Source of the DNA: Atlanticothrix silvestris CENA357
GTDB taxonomy: Bacteria; Cyanobacteriota; Cyanobacteriia; Cyanobacteriales; Nostocaceae
Length of the DNA stretch: 64,000 nucleotides
Direction of reading: 5' to 3'
Assembly (NCBI RefSeq): GCF_016056295.1
Contig: NZ_JAECZB010000019.1
Span: 1 to 64,000 of the forward strand
Shown: piece after piece, positions 45,541 through 54,927 of the stretch
How positions within the stretch are numbered: the stretch's first letter is position 1
Layout: each line of letters opens with the position of its first letter
Program-made: the position numbers and the translations under genes
The notes under the pieces: model-generated
What the model was told of the DNA's origin: nothing
The model's database searches: none
The model's input: only the letters and a program-made list of their open reading frames with translations

Positions 45541-45647
45541 GGTACAGAGAGAAGAGTTTACAGAGAAATTTTGACTAGAAATTTCACCCACCTTGAAAGG
45601 GCAAGTCCTGATACCTTATAAAATTTTTATCTATAAATATTAATACA

Positions 45648-46595
45648 ATGTCCCAAACCGCCTTCCCAGCAAAATGGCTAAAACAACTTTCCGACCCTTA
45701 CGCTGTGTTGGGAGTTTCTGTGGTTGCGAATGAGGAGCAAATTCTTAAGCGCTATCGTATTTTGGTAAAACTGTTACATCCTGATCGCTATGCCAAAAAC
45801 AATAATGTAGAACAGAAATTAGTAACGGCAATTTTTACCTGTTTGATCAACCCGGCTTATGAACAGTTAAAGCGTACCCAAAAGCGGGCTAATGTAATCG
45901 TCCAATTGCGAATAGAAGCAAAAAGTTGGCAGCACAAAGCTTCATCTCTACAAAATCCTGTAGTTGAGCAACTGATGCCAATGTCTGCACTGGAAGCTCA
46001 AGTCTTTTATGAACAGGCGATCGCTTCCTATGCAGAAGACCAATATCAATTGCTTCACCAAGCCTATCAGATAACTCAACACTTAAGTAATTTGAACTTG
46101 GCATACTTGTGTTTACAGACATCTAACTCATTTATTTCCAAAGCACCTATTTCCGTAGTTTCTAAGGTCAAATGCCAGCCACTAGAATTAACATTAGATA
46201 AAATAACAAATGTCAAACCAGTTCCAACAAACTACGCTCAGCGTCACTACCAGCGAGCTATTCAGTATACTCAACAAGGTAACTGGGCATTAGCTGTAGG
46301 AGAATTACGTGATGCTATCAAGTTAGAGCCAAATAACGCTGATTACTACGCCTTACTAGGATTGGTTCATTTACGACAGAATTTTTCGGGGATGGCGAGG
46401 GTTTATACACGTCAAGCACTAAAAATTAACCCGCAACAGCCACTAGCTTTAAAATATGCTACCCAACTAAAAATTAATTTAAATGAAAATACCAATCCGC
46501 AAACAATGGTTAAAGCGTTAGGTATTGCCGCTTTATTAAGTAGGTTTGTTTTCAAAACAGAAGCGAACTCCAGTCAAGTGTTGAAATCTCGGTAA
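45648..46595 (+). CDS. J-domain and TPR protein
   Basis: This 315-residue protein has an N-terminal J-like domain at residues 10-75: DPYAVLGVSVVANEEQILKR, LVKLLHPDRY with the HPD triad, and a helical end (YEQLKRTQKRANVIV). The HPD motif suggests that it recruits a DnaK. Residues 120-280 form TPR units, with a clear pair (HYQRAIQYTQQGNWALAVGE and NNADYYALLGLVHLRQNFSG). It has no Zn-finger or Gly/Phe region, so it is not a full DnaJ. Similar proteins occur throughout cyanobacteria. It has an ATG start and lies next to the DUF1825 gene. Confidence 0.85.
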   Translation: MSQTAFPAKWLKQLSDPYAVLGVSVVANEEQILKRYRILVKLLHPDRYAKNNNVEQKLVTAIFTCLINPAYEQLKRTQKRANVIVQLRIEAKSWQHKASSLQNPVVEQLMPMSALEAQVFYEQAIASYAEDQYQLLHQAYQITQHLSNLNLAYLCLQTSNSFISKAPISVVSKVKCQPLELTLDKITNVKPVPTNYAQRHYQRAIQYTQQGNWALAVGELRDAIKLEPNNADYYALLGLVHLRQNFSGMARVYTRQALKINPQQPLALKYATQLKINLNENTNPQTMVKALGIAALLSRFVFKTEANSSQVLKSR

Positions 46596-46708
46596 AAAAC
46601 CGTACTTAAACCGAAGCTTGTTCTGTAGATGAGTTCCCTAGACTAGAATGAAAATAGAGGCAAAAATATAAGCCGCTGAGTGTCATTACTCAGTTGAGTA
46701 TAAGTAAT

Positions 46709-47032
46709 ATGGGATTTTTTGATTCTGATATAGTTCAGCAAGAAGCAAAACAGCTGTTTGAAGATTATCAAGCTCTAATCAAGCTTGGTAATAACTACGG
46801 CAAATTTGACCGTGAGGGCAAAAAGCTATTTATTGATCAGATGGAAGCTATGATGGATCGCTATCGCGTTTTTATGAAACGCTTCGAGCTATCAGAAGAT
46901 TTCATGGCACAAATGACTATGGAGCAGCTCAAAACTCAGTTAGGTCAGTTTGGGGTTACTCCGCAACAAATGTTTGATCAAATGAATGGTACCCTAGAAC
47001 GGATGAAAGCTGAGTTAGAAAAACAGCCCTAA
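46709..47032 (+). CDS. DUF1825 family protein
   Basis: This is a protein of about 107 residues. I start at ATG 46709 (MGFFDSDIVQQEAKQLFEDY) rather than the TTG at 46694. Conserved stretches are FDREGKKLFIDQMEAMMDRY, KRFELSEDFMAQMTMEQL and QFGVTPQQMFDQM. The family is restricted to cyanobacteria and plastid-bearing relatives, and no function is known. No signal peptide or membrane segment is seen. It stands alone before a repeat-rich gap. Confidence 0.92.
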   Translation: MGFFDSDIVQQEAKQLFEDYQALIKLGNNYGKFDREGKKLFIDQMEAMMDRYRVFMKRFELSEDFMAQMTMEQLKTQLGQFGVTPQQMFDQMNGTLERMKAELEKQP

Positions 47033-47066
47033 TCAATTCTAGATTTGAATGTCAATCTAAAAGGAT

Positions 47067-47501
47067 GTTTGAAAAGTTTTGAGCGACTAGAAGTCGCTAG
47101 TACACAAATAACCCTGTTCTGTCACTCTCGGAAAACAATAATCGAAGCAATATTCTGAAACTTTGATTGAGCCAAGCTTTGAGGCTTTATTTTCTAACAG
47201 TAACTAAAATTTATAGCCAAAACTTAGAAATTAAAGCCTCGAAAGGCTTTCAGCGATTGGGTTCTCCCAAAGTGATAAAAGAGGAATAAAGTCCGCCTGC
47301 GCGGACTAATGCAAAAACAAGGGTTTGAAACCCACGCAGGTGGCCTTCCCGGAGGGAAGCCGTTACGCGTCCTGTCCGTGTAGCCAAGCCACTGCGCCCT
47401 TGCGGTTCCCTGACTTGTTCGCGCAGCGTCTCCCCTTGGGAGAAGCAAGTGGCGCGCGACTTCTAGTCGCCTGGGCGAGTAATAAATTAGACTTTTCAAA
47501 C
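47067..47501. repeat. Composite repeat with 11-bp inverted ends
   Basis: GTTTGAAAAGT (47067-47077) and ACTTTTCAAAC (47491-47501) face each other. Just inside them, the palindrome GCGACTAGAAGTCGC (47083-47097) is matched by GCGACTTCTAGTCGC (47456-47470). The centre holds GC-rich repeat pieces and a half-copy of the hairpin at 1223-1266. No gene is credible. No target duplication could be found, so mobility is uncertain. Confidence 0.55.
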
Positions 47502-47597
47502 AACTTCTAAAATTCAGAATCTAGCTGGAAAATTTTCTAGGGAGGGTTTCCCTCCCTGGTGCTGGCTATTCGTGGTAATTTTTCACCAAATCCAAAA

Positions 47598-49520
47598 TTA
47601 TGATGATTTGGGGCGAGTAAATTGGGAAGGTGGCTTGAATTTTTCCGCTGGTACACCCTTAAGCGCCTTCTCCATGAAGTCTCGCCAGATAGGAGCTACC
47701 ATACCCCCACCCGTTGCTCTACTGGCTAATTGTCTGTTATCGTCTCTACCCACCCAGACAGCTGTTGTCAACTGTGGTACGGTACCAACAAACCAAATGT
47801 CCTTTTCTGAAGAAGTTGTTCCCGTTTTACCAGCTACAGGACGGCCTAATGCTGCACTTTTGCCAGTTCCTTCATTAACTACTGATTGCATCACATCCAC
47901 AATCGCCGCGGATGCCCAAGGATCGAGAACCAGCTGAGGTTTGGGAGTGTTGTCTAGTAATACGTTGCCGTTACTATCCGTGACACGGGCAATGATAGTT
48001 GGTGGTGACTGCCACCCATAATTAGCAAAGGTCGCATAAGCACTAGCCATTTCTAGAGGTGTAACACCAATGGCACCAAGTGGTAAAGAAGTTACAGGTG
48101 CCATCGGACTCATAATTCCCAAAGTACGGCAGGTTTCTATTACCTTGTTCATACCTATAGCCTTGCCAAGCTTAATCACAGGAATGTTACGAGACTGCGC
48201 TAGGGCTTTGCGAATTGACATTGCACCACTAAAACTACCATCGTAGTTTCTGGGATAGTACCGATTATTACCATCTTGATAACTGACTGGTGAATCTATC
48301 ACTGTCGAATCTGGTGCATATTTACCAGTAGCAAAGGCAGCATAATAAACAAACGGTTTAAAAGAAGAACCTGGTTGACGTTGAGCTTGAGTTGCACGGT
48401 TGAATTCGCTGGCTTTGGGATCTACACCACCTACCAAAGCTTTGACAAAATGCGTGCGTGGATCTATTGCAACTAGAGCAATTTGATTCTTGTATAATCC
48501 TTGACTTAGCAATGTTTTGTGCCACTTGGCAACAGTTTGTTCTGCCATTGCTTGGAAGTTAGATTCAACGGTAGTTTGTACCCGCATCCCGCCTTTTAGC
48601 AGTGCTTCACGTCCAAACTTTTTAGCCAACTCCTGCGCCACAGTATTAGTGACATAAGGTAAGGCACTACCTTGAAAAGACCTGATTCTACCAAGCTTGA
48701 TTTCCTGCTTTAAGGCATCATCATAATCTTGCTGGTTAATCCAGTTCAAGTCCAACATCCGCCCCAGCACTTCTTTTTGTTTCTGCTTTGCCAGTTTCAT
48801 ACTTACGAACGGGCTGAATTCTTCTGGCGCTTGAATTAAGCCCGCCATCATTGCTGACTCGCCCAGAGTTAAAGTTTCTGCTGACTTTTCAAAGTAACTG
48901 CGTGCAGCCGTTTGTACACCATAATTGTTATGACCCCAATAAACTTGATTGAGGTACATTTCCAAAATTTGGTCTTTGCTCAGAATCTGTTCTAAGCGAA
49001 TTGCTAGCACCCCCTCAGCTAACTTCCGGGTAAAGGCACGCTTTTGAGACAAAAACAGGTTTTTCACCAATTGCATGGTGATGGTAGAACCACCCTCCCG
49101 CACACCACCTGCTGCCCAGTTGACTACTATAGCTCGGCCAACGCCAGTAGGGTTAATACCGTGGTGATCATAGAAATGACTATCTTCGCTGGCTAATACT
49201 GCTCGTTTCAGATTCGGAGAAATTCTATCTAAGGATACGACTTCCCGGTTTGCTTCCCCGTGGATACTTGTTAGTAATTTGCCTTTAATGTCATAGATGT
49301 AAGTCGTTTCTGACGGCAAAAAATTCCGTAGTTGTCTCACATCTGGCAAATTGCGGAAGCTAATGGCTAAGCCAACTAGTCCTCCGGCTACAATAGAGCT
49401 TGCCAACATCGTTATTGATAACAGAGTACCGCCAGTTACCTGACCTACTCCTTTTAAAAATTCAAAACCAGATGAAGGCCGACGTTGTGGCTGCTTGTTT
49501 TCAAAAGTCCTAGACGACAC
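47598..49520 (-). CDS. Class A penicillin-binding protein
   Basis: This 640-residue bifunctional peptidoglycan synthase acts outside the plasma membrane. A membrane anchor (residues 28-55) is followed by a GT51 glycosyltransferase domain (ASEDSHFYDHHGINPTGVGR with Glu112; GGSTITMQLVKNLF) that joins lipid II units. Next comes the transpeptidase domain, with the SxxK motif at Ser385 (GSSFKPF), SxN at 443-445 (SRN) and KTG at 565-567 (KTGTT) for cross-linking. The start is GTG 49520 with GAGGAAG upstream. It is divergent from tyrS. Which of the several cyanobacterial PBP1-type proteins it is cannot be decided. Confidence 0.95.
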   Translation of the reverse strand: MSSRTFENKQPQRRPSSGFEFLKGVGQVTGGTLLSITMLASSIVAGGLVGLAISFRNLPDVRQLRNFLPSETTYIYDIKGKLLTSIHGEANREVVSLDRISPNLKRAVLASEDSHFYDHHGINPTGVGRAIVVNWAAGGVREGGSTITMQLVKNLFLSQKRAFTRKLAEGVLAIRLEQILSKDQILEMYLNQVYWGHNNYGVQTAARSYFEKSAETLTLGESAMMAGLIQAPEEFSPFVSMKLAKQKQKEVLGRMLDLNWINQQDYDDALKQEIKLGRIRSFQGSALPYVTNTVAQELAKKFGREALLKGGMRVQTTVESNFQAMAEQTVAKWHKTLLSQGLYKNQIALVAIDPRTHFVKALVGGVDPKASEFNRATQAQRQPGSSFKPFVYYAAFATGKYAPDSTVIDSPVSYQDGNNRYYPRNYDGSFSGAMSIRKALAQSRNIPVIKLGKAIGMNKVIETCRTLGIMSPMAPVTSLPLGAIGVTPLEMASAYATFANYGWQSPPTIIARVTDSNGNVLLDNTPKPQLVLDPWASAAIVDVMQSVVNEGTGKSAALGRPVAGKTGTTSSEKDIWFVGTVPQLTTAVWVGRDDNRQLASRATGGGMVAPIWRDFMEKALKGVPAEKFKPPSQFTRPKSS

Positions 49521-49695
49521 GGCGATTCCACTTCCTCACTTGTAAATGTAACTGTAAATTTATTCAATTAAGCAAGACGGTTAATTTTTTGCAATTATAT
49601 TAGTTTGGCAGATTCAGAGAACGGACAAATTGCCAGTGAATATAACCAACCTAACTTCTCAAGTAAAAAGCGTAGTTAAGAGTGAGTCTCCTAGT

Positions 49696-50886
49696 ATGAC
49701 GCAAAATTTTTCTTGGTTGCGTCGCGGGATAGTAGAAATCTTCCCACAACCAACTGATGCTGACAGTGAAAGTTTAGAGAAGCACTTAGAAACTACAAAC
49801 CGACCTTTAAGGATCAAATTGGGAATTGATCCTACAGGTGCCGATATTCATCTTGGTCATAGCATACCAGTGCGAAAACTGCGAGCTTTTCAAGATGCAG
49901 GTCATACAGCAGTCCTAATTATTGGTGATTTTACGGCTAGGATTGGCGATCCTACAGGGAAATCTGAGGTGCGTCGCCAACTGACAGAAGCAGAAGTGGC
50001 GCAAAATGCTCAGACTTACCTTGATCAAGTGCGTCCTATCTTGGATTTTGACACACCAGGAAGGTTAGAGGTGCTTTATAACTCCGAATGGCTATCTCAA
50101 CTCAAATTAGGAGAAATTTTGGAGTTACTTTCCACGATGACAGTGGGGCAAATGTTAGCAAAGGAGGGATTTGCAGAACGCTATAGAAAAGAGAATCCAA
50201 TTTTTATTCATGAGTTCCTATATCCATTAATGCAAGGTTATGATTCCGTCGCTGTCAAGGCAGATGTGGAATTAGGAGGAACTGACCAGAAGTTTAATCT
50301 TGCTGTGGGACGAGATTTACAACGTCATTTTGGGCAAAAGCCTCAATTTGGTTTACTATTACCTATTTTAATAGGCACAGATGGTGTGCAAAAAATGTCC
50401 AAGTCTTTAGGTAACTATGTAGGCTTGTCAGAACACCCTGCACAAAAATATCAAAAATTACAAGGAGTGCCAGATAATCTGCTGTCACAGTATTTTGAAC
50501 TGTTGACAGACTTACCTTTGGATAAATTACCAGAAACCCCCCGCGATCGCCAGATGCTTTTAGCTTGGGAAGTTGTCAGACAGTATCACGGTGAACAAGC
50601 AGCCAATGAGGCGAAAGAAGCCGCGAAAAGTGGTGGTAAAGAAGGTGCAGTTCCAGAATTTTCTCTAGCTGATGTATCGCAGTTTCCTGCTAAATTAGCT
50701 TATCTTCTCAATGCCACTGGCTTGTGTAAAAGTACCGGGGAAGGTAAGCGAAAAATTCAAGAAGGTGGGGTACGCTTAGATGGCGATCGCATTAATGATG
50801 TCGATACCACTTTTCAGCAGCCCAGCGAATTACAGGGGCGAGTGCTACAAGTCGGTAAAAATAAGTTTGTTCGACTTGTACCTTAA
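49696..50886 (+). CDS. tyrS: Tyrosyl-tRNA synthetase
   Basis: This class I synthetase of about 396 residues attaches tyrosine to tRNA-Tyr. I use ATG 49696 ([19 protein letters not shown]), the family start; a TTG at 49630 opens the frame earlier. Motifs are [19 protein letters not shown] (HIGH-type), [17 protein letters not shown], and KMSKS in [15 protein letters not shown]-terminal S4-like domain ([31 protein letters not shown]) binds the tRNA. It is followed by pyrF after 42 bp. Confidence 0.95.
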   Translation: MTQNFSWLRRGIVEIFPQPTDADSESLEKHLETTNRPLRIKLGIDPTGADIHLGHSIPVRKLRAFQDAGHTAVLIIGDFTARIGDPTGKSEVRRQLTEAEVAQNAQTYLDQVRPILDFDTPGRLEVLYNSEWLSQLKLGEILELLSTMTVGQMLAKEGFAERYRKENPIFIHEFLYPLMQGYDSVAVKADVELGGTDQKFNLAVGRDLQRHFGQKPQFGLLLPILIGTDGVQKMSKSLGNYVGLSEHPAQKYQKLQGVPDNLLSQYFELLTDLPLDKLPETPRDRQMLLAWEVVRQYHGEQAANEAKEAAKSGGKEGAVPEFSLADVSQFPAKLAYLLNATGLCKSTGEGKRKIQEGGVRLDGDRINDVDTTFQQPSELQGRVLQVGKNKFVRLVP

Positions 50887-50928
50887 ATTGGGCATGGGAC
50901 ATAGGGCATAGGGCATGGAGAATTTTTA

Positions 50929-51648
50929 ATGAATGCAGAAAAACAAGTTATTGTGGCTTTGGATGTGCCGGATTTGTCAAGCGCGATCGCTCTCGTTGAG
51001 CAACTACCGCAAGTACATTTCTGGAAAGTAGGCTTAGAATTGTTTACCAGTTCTGGCCCTACAATCTTGGAAGTACTAAAATCTCAGCAGAAGCAGATTT
51101 TTCTAGATTTAAAGTTTCACGATATCCCTAATACTGTCGCTGGTGCTTGTCGCGCCGCAGCTAGTTATGGGGTCGATTTACTGACAATACATGCTACTGC
51201 TGGTGTAGATGCCCTCAAAGCTGCAACTGAGGCGGTACAAATAGGAGCAGCACAGGCGGGTGTTAAACCACCTAAATTAATTGCTATTACTTTGCTGACG
51301 AGCATTTCTTCTAGACAACTGGCATTTGATTTAAAAATCCCCCTAGAATTGCCAGAATATGCTCTAGAAATGGCACTAATGGCTCAAGAAGCGGGGTTGG
51401 ATGGGGCAGTTTGTTCGCCCCAAGAGTTAGCACAGTTAAGGCAAACTTGCAAAGATGAGTTTTTGCTAGTTTGTCCAGGGGTACGACCAACTTGGGCAGA
51501 AAAAGGTGATCAAAAGCGATCGCTAACTCCAGCGCAAGCGATTCAAGCTGGTGCAGATTATTTAGTGATTGGTCGTCCCATTACTACTGCTGCCGATCCT
51601 GAGTTAGCCTGGAAAAGGATTGCTGAGGAGTTAACTACAGTTGCATGA
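50929..51648 (+). CDS. pyrF: Orotidine 5'-phosphate decarboxylase
   Basis: This 239-residue enzyme makes UMP from orotidine monophosphate, the last step of pyrimidine synthesis. Motifs are [34 protein letters not shown] with the catalytic Lys and Asp, [13 protein letters not shown] and PGVRP with [11 protein letters not shown] for phosphate binding. The start is ATG 50929. It ends with a TGA overlapping the ATG of the next gene by 4 bases, so translation is probably coupled with the hypothetical protein downstream and transcription with tyrS upstream. Confidence 0.96.
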   Translation: MNAEKQVIVALDVPDLSSAIALVEQLPQVHFWKVGLELFTSSGPTILEVLKSQQKQIFLDLKFHDIPNTVAGACRAAASYGVDLLTIHATAGVDALKAATEAVQIGAAQAGVKPPKLIAITLLTSISSRQLAFDLKIPLELPEYALEMALMAQEAGLDGAVCSPQELAQLRQTCKDEFLLVCPGVRPTWAEKGDQKRSLTPAQAIQAGADYLVIGRPITTAADPELAWKRIAEELTTVA

Positions 51649-52274
51649 AGTCAGGATTCCGGCAGAAAAATTATGCCTTGTGGGTTGGGGCTTGTGTCTT
51701 TTGGTTGGTAATAGCAAGTAGCATTAATAATTCGGCATTCTCGAAAAATCTCCCCGCCAACCCCTCTTTCATCACCCAAGAAGAATTAATCAAAGATCAG
51801 CCGGAGTCTTCTTGTTCTGAGCAAAATCTAGATATATTAACTGCTCAGTTATTGCGAGATTTACCGAGCTATGCCAATCGTGCTACTCAACGCGCCCGCC
51901 GCCGTGTCAGCAATGAGGTTTACAGTTATCTTTTAGTCGCAGGAAGACCAGTATTTCAGCCGCTACCCCTCAGCCCAGAGGGATATAGCGCAGATGGGCA
52001 AAAAAATGCCGCAACAAAAGTTGAGCAGGTTTTTTTTACTACTTTAGAACGGCAGTATACAAGTGGAAAAGCAATAGAATTGCAGCAATTTCATTGGCTG
52101 TTGTTGACTAAAACTAAAAGTAGTTGGCGCTTGGTGATGATGTTTACTCAAACTGGTGGTTATCCCAAAAAACAACCACCATCACCTCCGCGAGATAGTA
52201 GTAATGGTGCGATCGCTCAAGGAGTTAAGGCTTGGCTACGAGATTGTCAAGCGGGAAGTATATCACAATCATAA
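51645..52274 (+). CDS. Secreted hypothetical protein
   Basis: This 209-residue protein has an N-terminal signal anchor ([20 protein letters not shown]) and no further membrane segment. The middle has [20 protein letters not shown] and [20 protein letters not shown]. The end, [20 protein letters not shown], is duplicated as DNA at 52939-52995. Similar proteins appear to be common in cyanobacteria, but no function is known. Its ATG overlaps the pyrF stop (ATGA), which argues for translational coupling. Confidence 0.75.
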   Translation: MKSGFRQKNYALWVGACVFWLVIASSINNSAFSKNLPANPSFITQEELIKDQPESSCSEQNLDILTAQLLRDLPSYANRATQRARRRVSNEVYSYLLVAGRPVFQPLPLSPEGYSADGQKNAATKVEQVFFTTLERQYTSGKAIELQQFHWLLLTKTKSSWRLVMMFTQTGGYPKKQPPSPPRDSSNGAIAQGVKAWLRDCQAGSISQS

Positions 52275-52296
52275 CTGCTAAATATTTACATAAATT

Positions 52297-52902
52297 ATGA
52301 CCTACACTCCACATAAACTCTTCAGTTTTGAGCAATTTATAGCCGAACATGGCGACAACCCCCGTTACGAACTCATTGACGGAGAATTACGTGACATGGA
52401 ACCAACAGGCCCCCATGAAGAAGTTTCAGGAAGCATTGCTGGTAGAATCTATGTGGAAATTCTTCGTTCTAATTTAAACTGGCTGATTCCAAAAGCTTGT
52501 TTGATTAAGCCACCTGCTGCGGAAGCTACAGCACTACGCCCGGATGTCATTGTTCTAGATAAAGCAGGACTTAATAATGAACCGCTTTGGCAAAGAGAGC
52601 CTATTATTTGTAATAGCAATATAATCAAACTCGTTGCGGAAGTTGTGAGTACAAATTGGCAGGATGACTATGCTAGAAAAGTAGAAGAATATGCATTTTT
52701 AGACATTCCAGAATACTGGATTATAGACTTTCGAGGTCTAGGAGGCTTGCAATTTATTGGTAATCCCAAACAACCTACTTTTACAGTCTGTCAATTAATC
52801 AATAATACTTATCATCAGCAACAATATCGCCTAGGAGATGCAATTACATCCTACCTATTTCCCAACTTGCAACTCAAACTCGATGACGTTATGCCAAGTT
52901 AG
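52297..52902 (+). CDS. Uma2-family (DUF820) endonuclease-like protein
   Basis: This 201-residue Uma2 protein has KLFSFEQFIAEHGDNPRYEL and IDGELRDMEPTGPHEEVSGS at the start, then the nuclease core: EATALRPDVIVLDKAGL (Asp), NIIKLVAEVVSTNWQDDYAR with Glu, and KVEEYAFLDIPEYWIIDFRG. This is the more common subtype, unlike the pair near 35 kb. It sits between two copies of the hypothetical gene's 3' end (52203-52260 and 52939-52995), as though it had been inserted there. Confidence 0.85.
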   Translation: MTYTPHKLFSFEQFIAEHGDNPRYELIDGELRDMEPTGPHEEVSGSIAGRIYVEILRSNLNWLIPKACLIKPPAAEATALRPDVIVLDKAGLNNEPLWQREPIICNSNIIKLVAEVVSTNWQDDYARKVEEYAFLDIPEYWIIDFRGLGGLQFIGNPKQPTFTVCQLINNTYHQQQYRLGDAITSYLFPNLQLKLDDVMPS

Positions 52903-52938
52903 ACTCACGCTCATATTAATTAGAACTTGCAGCTTTTG

Positions 52939-52995
52939 AATCGTGCGATCGCTCAAGAAGTTAAGGCTTGGCTACGAGATGTCAAGCAGGAAGTC
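52939..52995 (+). repeat. Duplicated 3' end of the hypothetical gene at 51645-52274
   Basis: This block of about 57 bp matches 52203-52260 with a few substitutions and a single-base deletion. It reads RAIAQEVKAWLRDVKQ against [16 protein letters not shown]. The two copies flank the Uma2 gene as direct repeats. No start codon supports translation of this second copy. Confidence 0.75.
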
Positions 52996-53014
52996 TGCGT
53001 ATGCTTACTGGAGT

Positions 53015-53278
53015 TTAAAATCCACCACTATCACAACCGCCACCGCCACCGCCATCGTATCCACCACTATCACAACTGCTGCCTGAGTCATAGCTCCCAT
53101 AATCACTAATGCCCCAGTCAGTATAACTAGTGTCGCTTTCACCAGCATAGTAAGTAGGGTTTCTGGCGAGATTTTTACGAGAATTTTTCTTAGAAAATTT
53201 TCCTATTAAAAGCTTAAACAAAAATATCAAACCCAATGGAGCTAAACCTATAGTTAAAGCTATGATCGCGTTTACCAT
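53015..53278 (-). CDS. Small membrane protein with Gly/Ser/Cys-rich tail
   Basis: This 87-residue protein starts with one hydrophobic segment (NAIIALTIGLAPLGLIFLFK), has a basic stretch (KFSKKNSRKNLARN) and ends in a low-complexity tail: YGSYDSGSSCDSGGYDGGGG, then GGCDSGGF. An AGGAGAAGCACAA site precedes ATG 53278. Gly-rich C-termini of this form are found in some membrane proteins (for example TPM-type) but the family is not recognised. The two cysteines lie in the tail. It converges with the Uma2 gene and its 3' duplicate. Confidence 0.65.
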   Translation of the reverse strand: MVNAIIALTIGLAPLGLIFLFKLLIGKFSKKNSRKNLARNPTYYAGESDTSYTDWGISDYGSYDSGSSCDSGGYDGGGGGGCDSGGF

Positions 53279-53421
53279 TTGTGCTTCTCCTGTGCTGATA
53301 AATTCAAGTTTTCAGTGAAATCTCAGTCTTGACTACACTTTCTTTAGCCGCTTTTCCGGATTTCATTATTTGGCTAAGATTAAACCGAGTCTAAAAAGTT
53401 TGGTGTTCAAAGGTAAAGACA

Positions 53422-54000
53422 ATGCTAGCCATCTCCCAACAACCAAACAAAATGACCGTCGAGGAATATCTTGGATGGGAACCTCAACAAGATATTCGCT
53501 ATGAATATGTCAACGGTCAAGTGTTTGCCATGACAGGCGGCACAATTCCTCACAATGATATTACCCTCAACCTGTATGCTGCTCTGCGCCCTCATTTGCG
53601 CTCTAAAGGTTGCCGAGTGAATGTGTCAGATGTGAAGGTGCAAGTCACTCCCGAAAGTCTTTACTATTATCCTGATATTATCGTCAGCTGCGATCCTCAA
53701 GACCTCAACGCTCACAAATTTATTCAATATCCTAAGCTAATTGTCGAAGTTCTCTCTCCAGGTACAAGTGCCAAAGATAGAGGTGAGAAATTTTCTTACT
53801 ATCTAACAATTTCTACTCTGCAAGAGTATATCTTGATTAACTCTGAAAAAATCTCCGTTGAGCGTTACTCACGAGGAGAGGGTAGAATGTGGCTTTACTA
53901 TCCTTACACAGAAGGAGACATAATTACTTTATCAAGCATTGAATTTGAATGTCCCATTGAACTGCTTTATGAAGCTGTTGTATTCGCAACTGATGAGTAA
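53422..54000 (+). CDS. Uma2-family (DUF820) endonuclease-like protein
   Basis: This 192-residue protein is the classical subtype of the family: MTVEEYLGWEPQQDIRYEYV, NGQVFAMTGGTIPHNDITLN, LYYYPDIIVSCDPQDLNA (Asp), YPKLIVEVLSPGTSAKDRGE (Glu) with KFSYYLTISTLQEYILIN. All core residues are present. It is the fourth Uma2 gene in the window. It converges with the uracil-DNA glycosylase gene, with 2 bp between the stop codons. Confidence 0.88.
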   Translation: MLAISQQPNKMTVEEYLGWEPQQDIRYEYVNGQVFAMTGGTIPHNDITLNLYAALRPHLRSKGCRVNVSDVKVQVTPESLYYYPDIIVSCDPQDLNAHKFIQYPKLIVEVLSPGTSAKDRGEKFSYYLTISTLQEYILINSEKISVERYSRGEGRMWLYYPYTEGDIITLSSIEFECPIELLYEAVVFATDE

Positions 54001-54002
54001 AC

Positions 54003-54698
54003 TTAAGTTGCACTTTCACTATTTTGCCGAATTTCATCAAGCTTGGCACGCACTGCTTGGATATCTTGCCACATTAGCCATTTAGGCGCACCTTTTTCTT
54101 TAGAAGGGTTACGTAGTAAGTAGGAAGGATGAAAAATTGGCATACATAAACGTGCTTGCCACTCTATCCACTGACCGCGAATTTTAGTAATTCCCCGTTT
54201 ATCGCCAGTTATGCCTTTGACCGCAGTTGCACCTGTTAACAAAATAATTTTGGGGTCAACTAAGCGAATTTGTTCTAATAAATAAGGTTTACAAGCTGCC
54301 ATCTCATCAGGAGTGGGAACCCGATTATTTGGTGGTCGGCATTTATTGATATTGGCAATGTATACATCATTCTCTGTACTCAGGTTCACAGATGCCAAGA
54401 TTTTTTCTAGGAGTTGCCCTGATCTGCCTACAAAGGGTAAACCTGTTTCATCCTCGTTTTGACCTGGTGCTTCCCCTATCACCATGATTGGTGCTTGCAA
54501 GTTTCCCCGTCCGACAACAGCATGAGTACGAGTATCTCCCAACTCACAGCGGTGACACTGATTGCAGTGCTGTGCCAATTCAGTCATATTGGCATACGTT
54601 CCAGAAGGGATGGGAATTTTTGAGTCTGTGGGAATCAGCTCTTGTTGATTAGGGTTTGAGTCATCATCAAATAAGCTGAGTTGGATTTCGCTATTCAT
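54003..54698 (-). CDS. Type 4 uracil-DNA glycosylase
   Basis: This 231-residue repair enzyme removes uracil from DNA. Four cysteines sit where type 4 enzymes bind a 4Fe-4S cluster: Cys48, Cys51 (CNQC), Cys120 and Cys136. Active-site motifs are GEAPGQNEDETGLPFVGRSG (motif A) and HPSYLLRNP (motif B). An N-terminal extension of about 35 residues is Gln/Asp-rich. The start is ATG 54698. It converges closely with a Uma2 gene. Whether it also belongs to the UdgX-like branch is unclear, but the motif A sequence favours ordinary type 4. Confidence 0.93.
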   Translation of the reverse strand: MNSEIQLSLFDDDSNPNQQELIPTDSKIPIPSGTYANMTELAQHCNQCHRCELGDTRTHAVVGRGNLQAPIMVIGEAPGQNEDETGLPFVGRSGQLLEKILASVNLSTENDVYIANINKCRPPNNRVPTPDEMAACKPYLLEQIRLVDPKIILLTGATAVKGITGDKRGITKIRGQWIEWQARLCMPIFHPSYLLRNPSKEKGAPKWLMWQDIQAVRAKLDEIRQNSESAT

Positions 54699-54769
54699 GA
54701 AAATTGGGATATGGCGGTCAGCAACAGCTGTGTAATCTCAGTGAAATATAGCTATAGCTTTGAGTTTAT

Positions 54770-54870
54770 AATACCAATTCAAATAATGTTTGCGACACAT
54801 AAATTATTCATTAGGGCACAACAATGTTGTGCCCCTACCCATCTGTCGCATTCTTTTCTCAAATTGGTGT
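54770..54870 (-). repeat. REP-centred element, copy 2
   Basis: This copy of about 101 bp is inverted relative to 8669-8768. It has imperfect inverted ends (ATACCAATTCAAATAATG and the matching CAAATTGGTGT side). In the centre is a hairpin with arms GGGCACAACA, followed by CTAC, so its foot reads GTAG on the minus strand. It lies between the glycosylase and TPR genes. Confidence 0.7.
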
Positions 54871-54927
54871 AAGTTTCATTTTATCAGTGAATTCGATATC
54901 AAATGCACTCTAACTATTTGTAAATGT

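Noticed and set aside
47224-47499. 91-residue frame in a repeat-rich gap
   Set aside because: It lies wholly within GC-rich dispersed repeats and has no proper start or similarity to a family that I recognise.
52927-53109. Small plus-strand frame with a His-rich stretch
   Set aside because: It is the shadow of the Gly/Ser-rich tail of the minus-strand gene at 53015-53278 plus the duplicated 3' end. There is no proper start or binding site.
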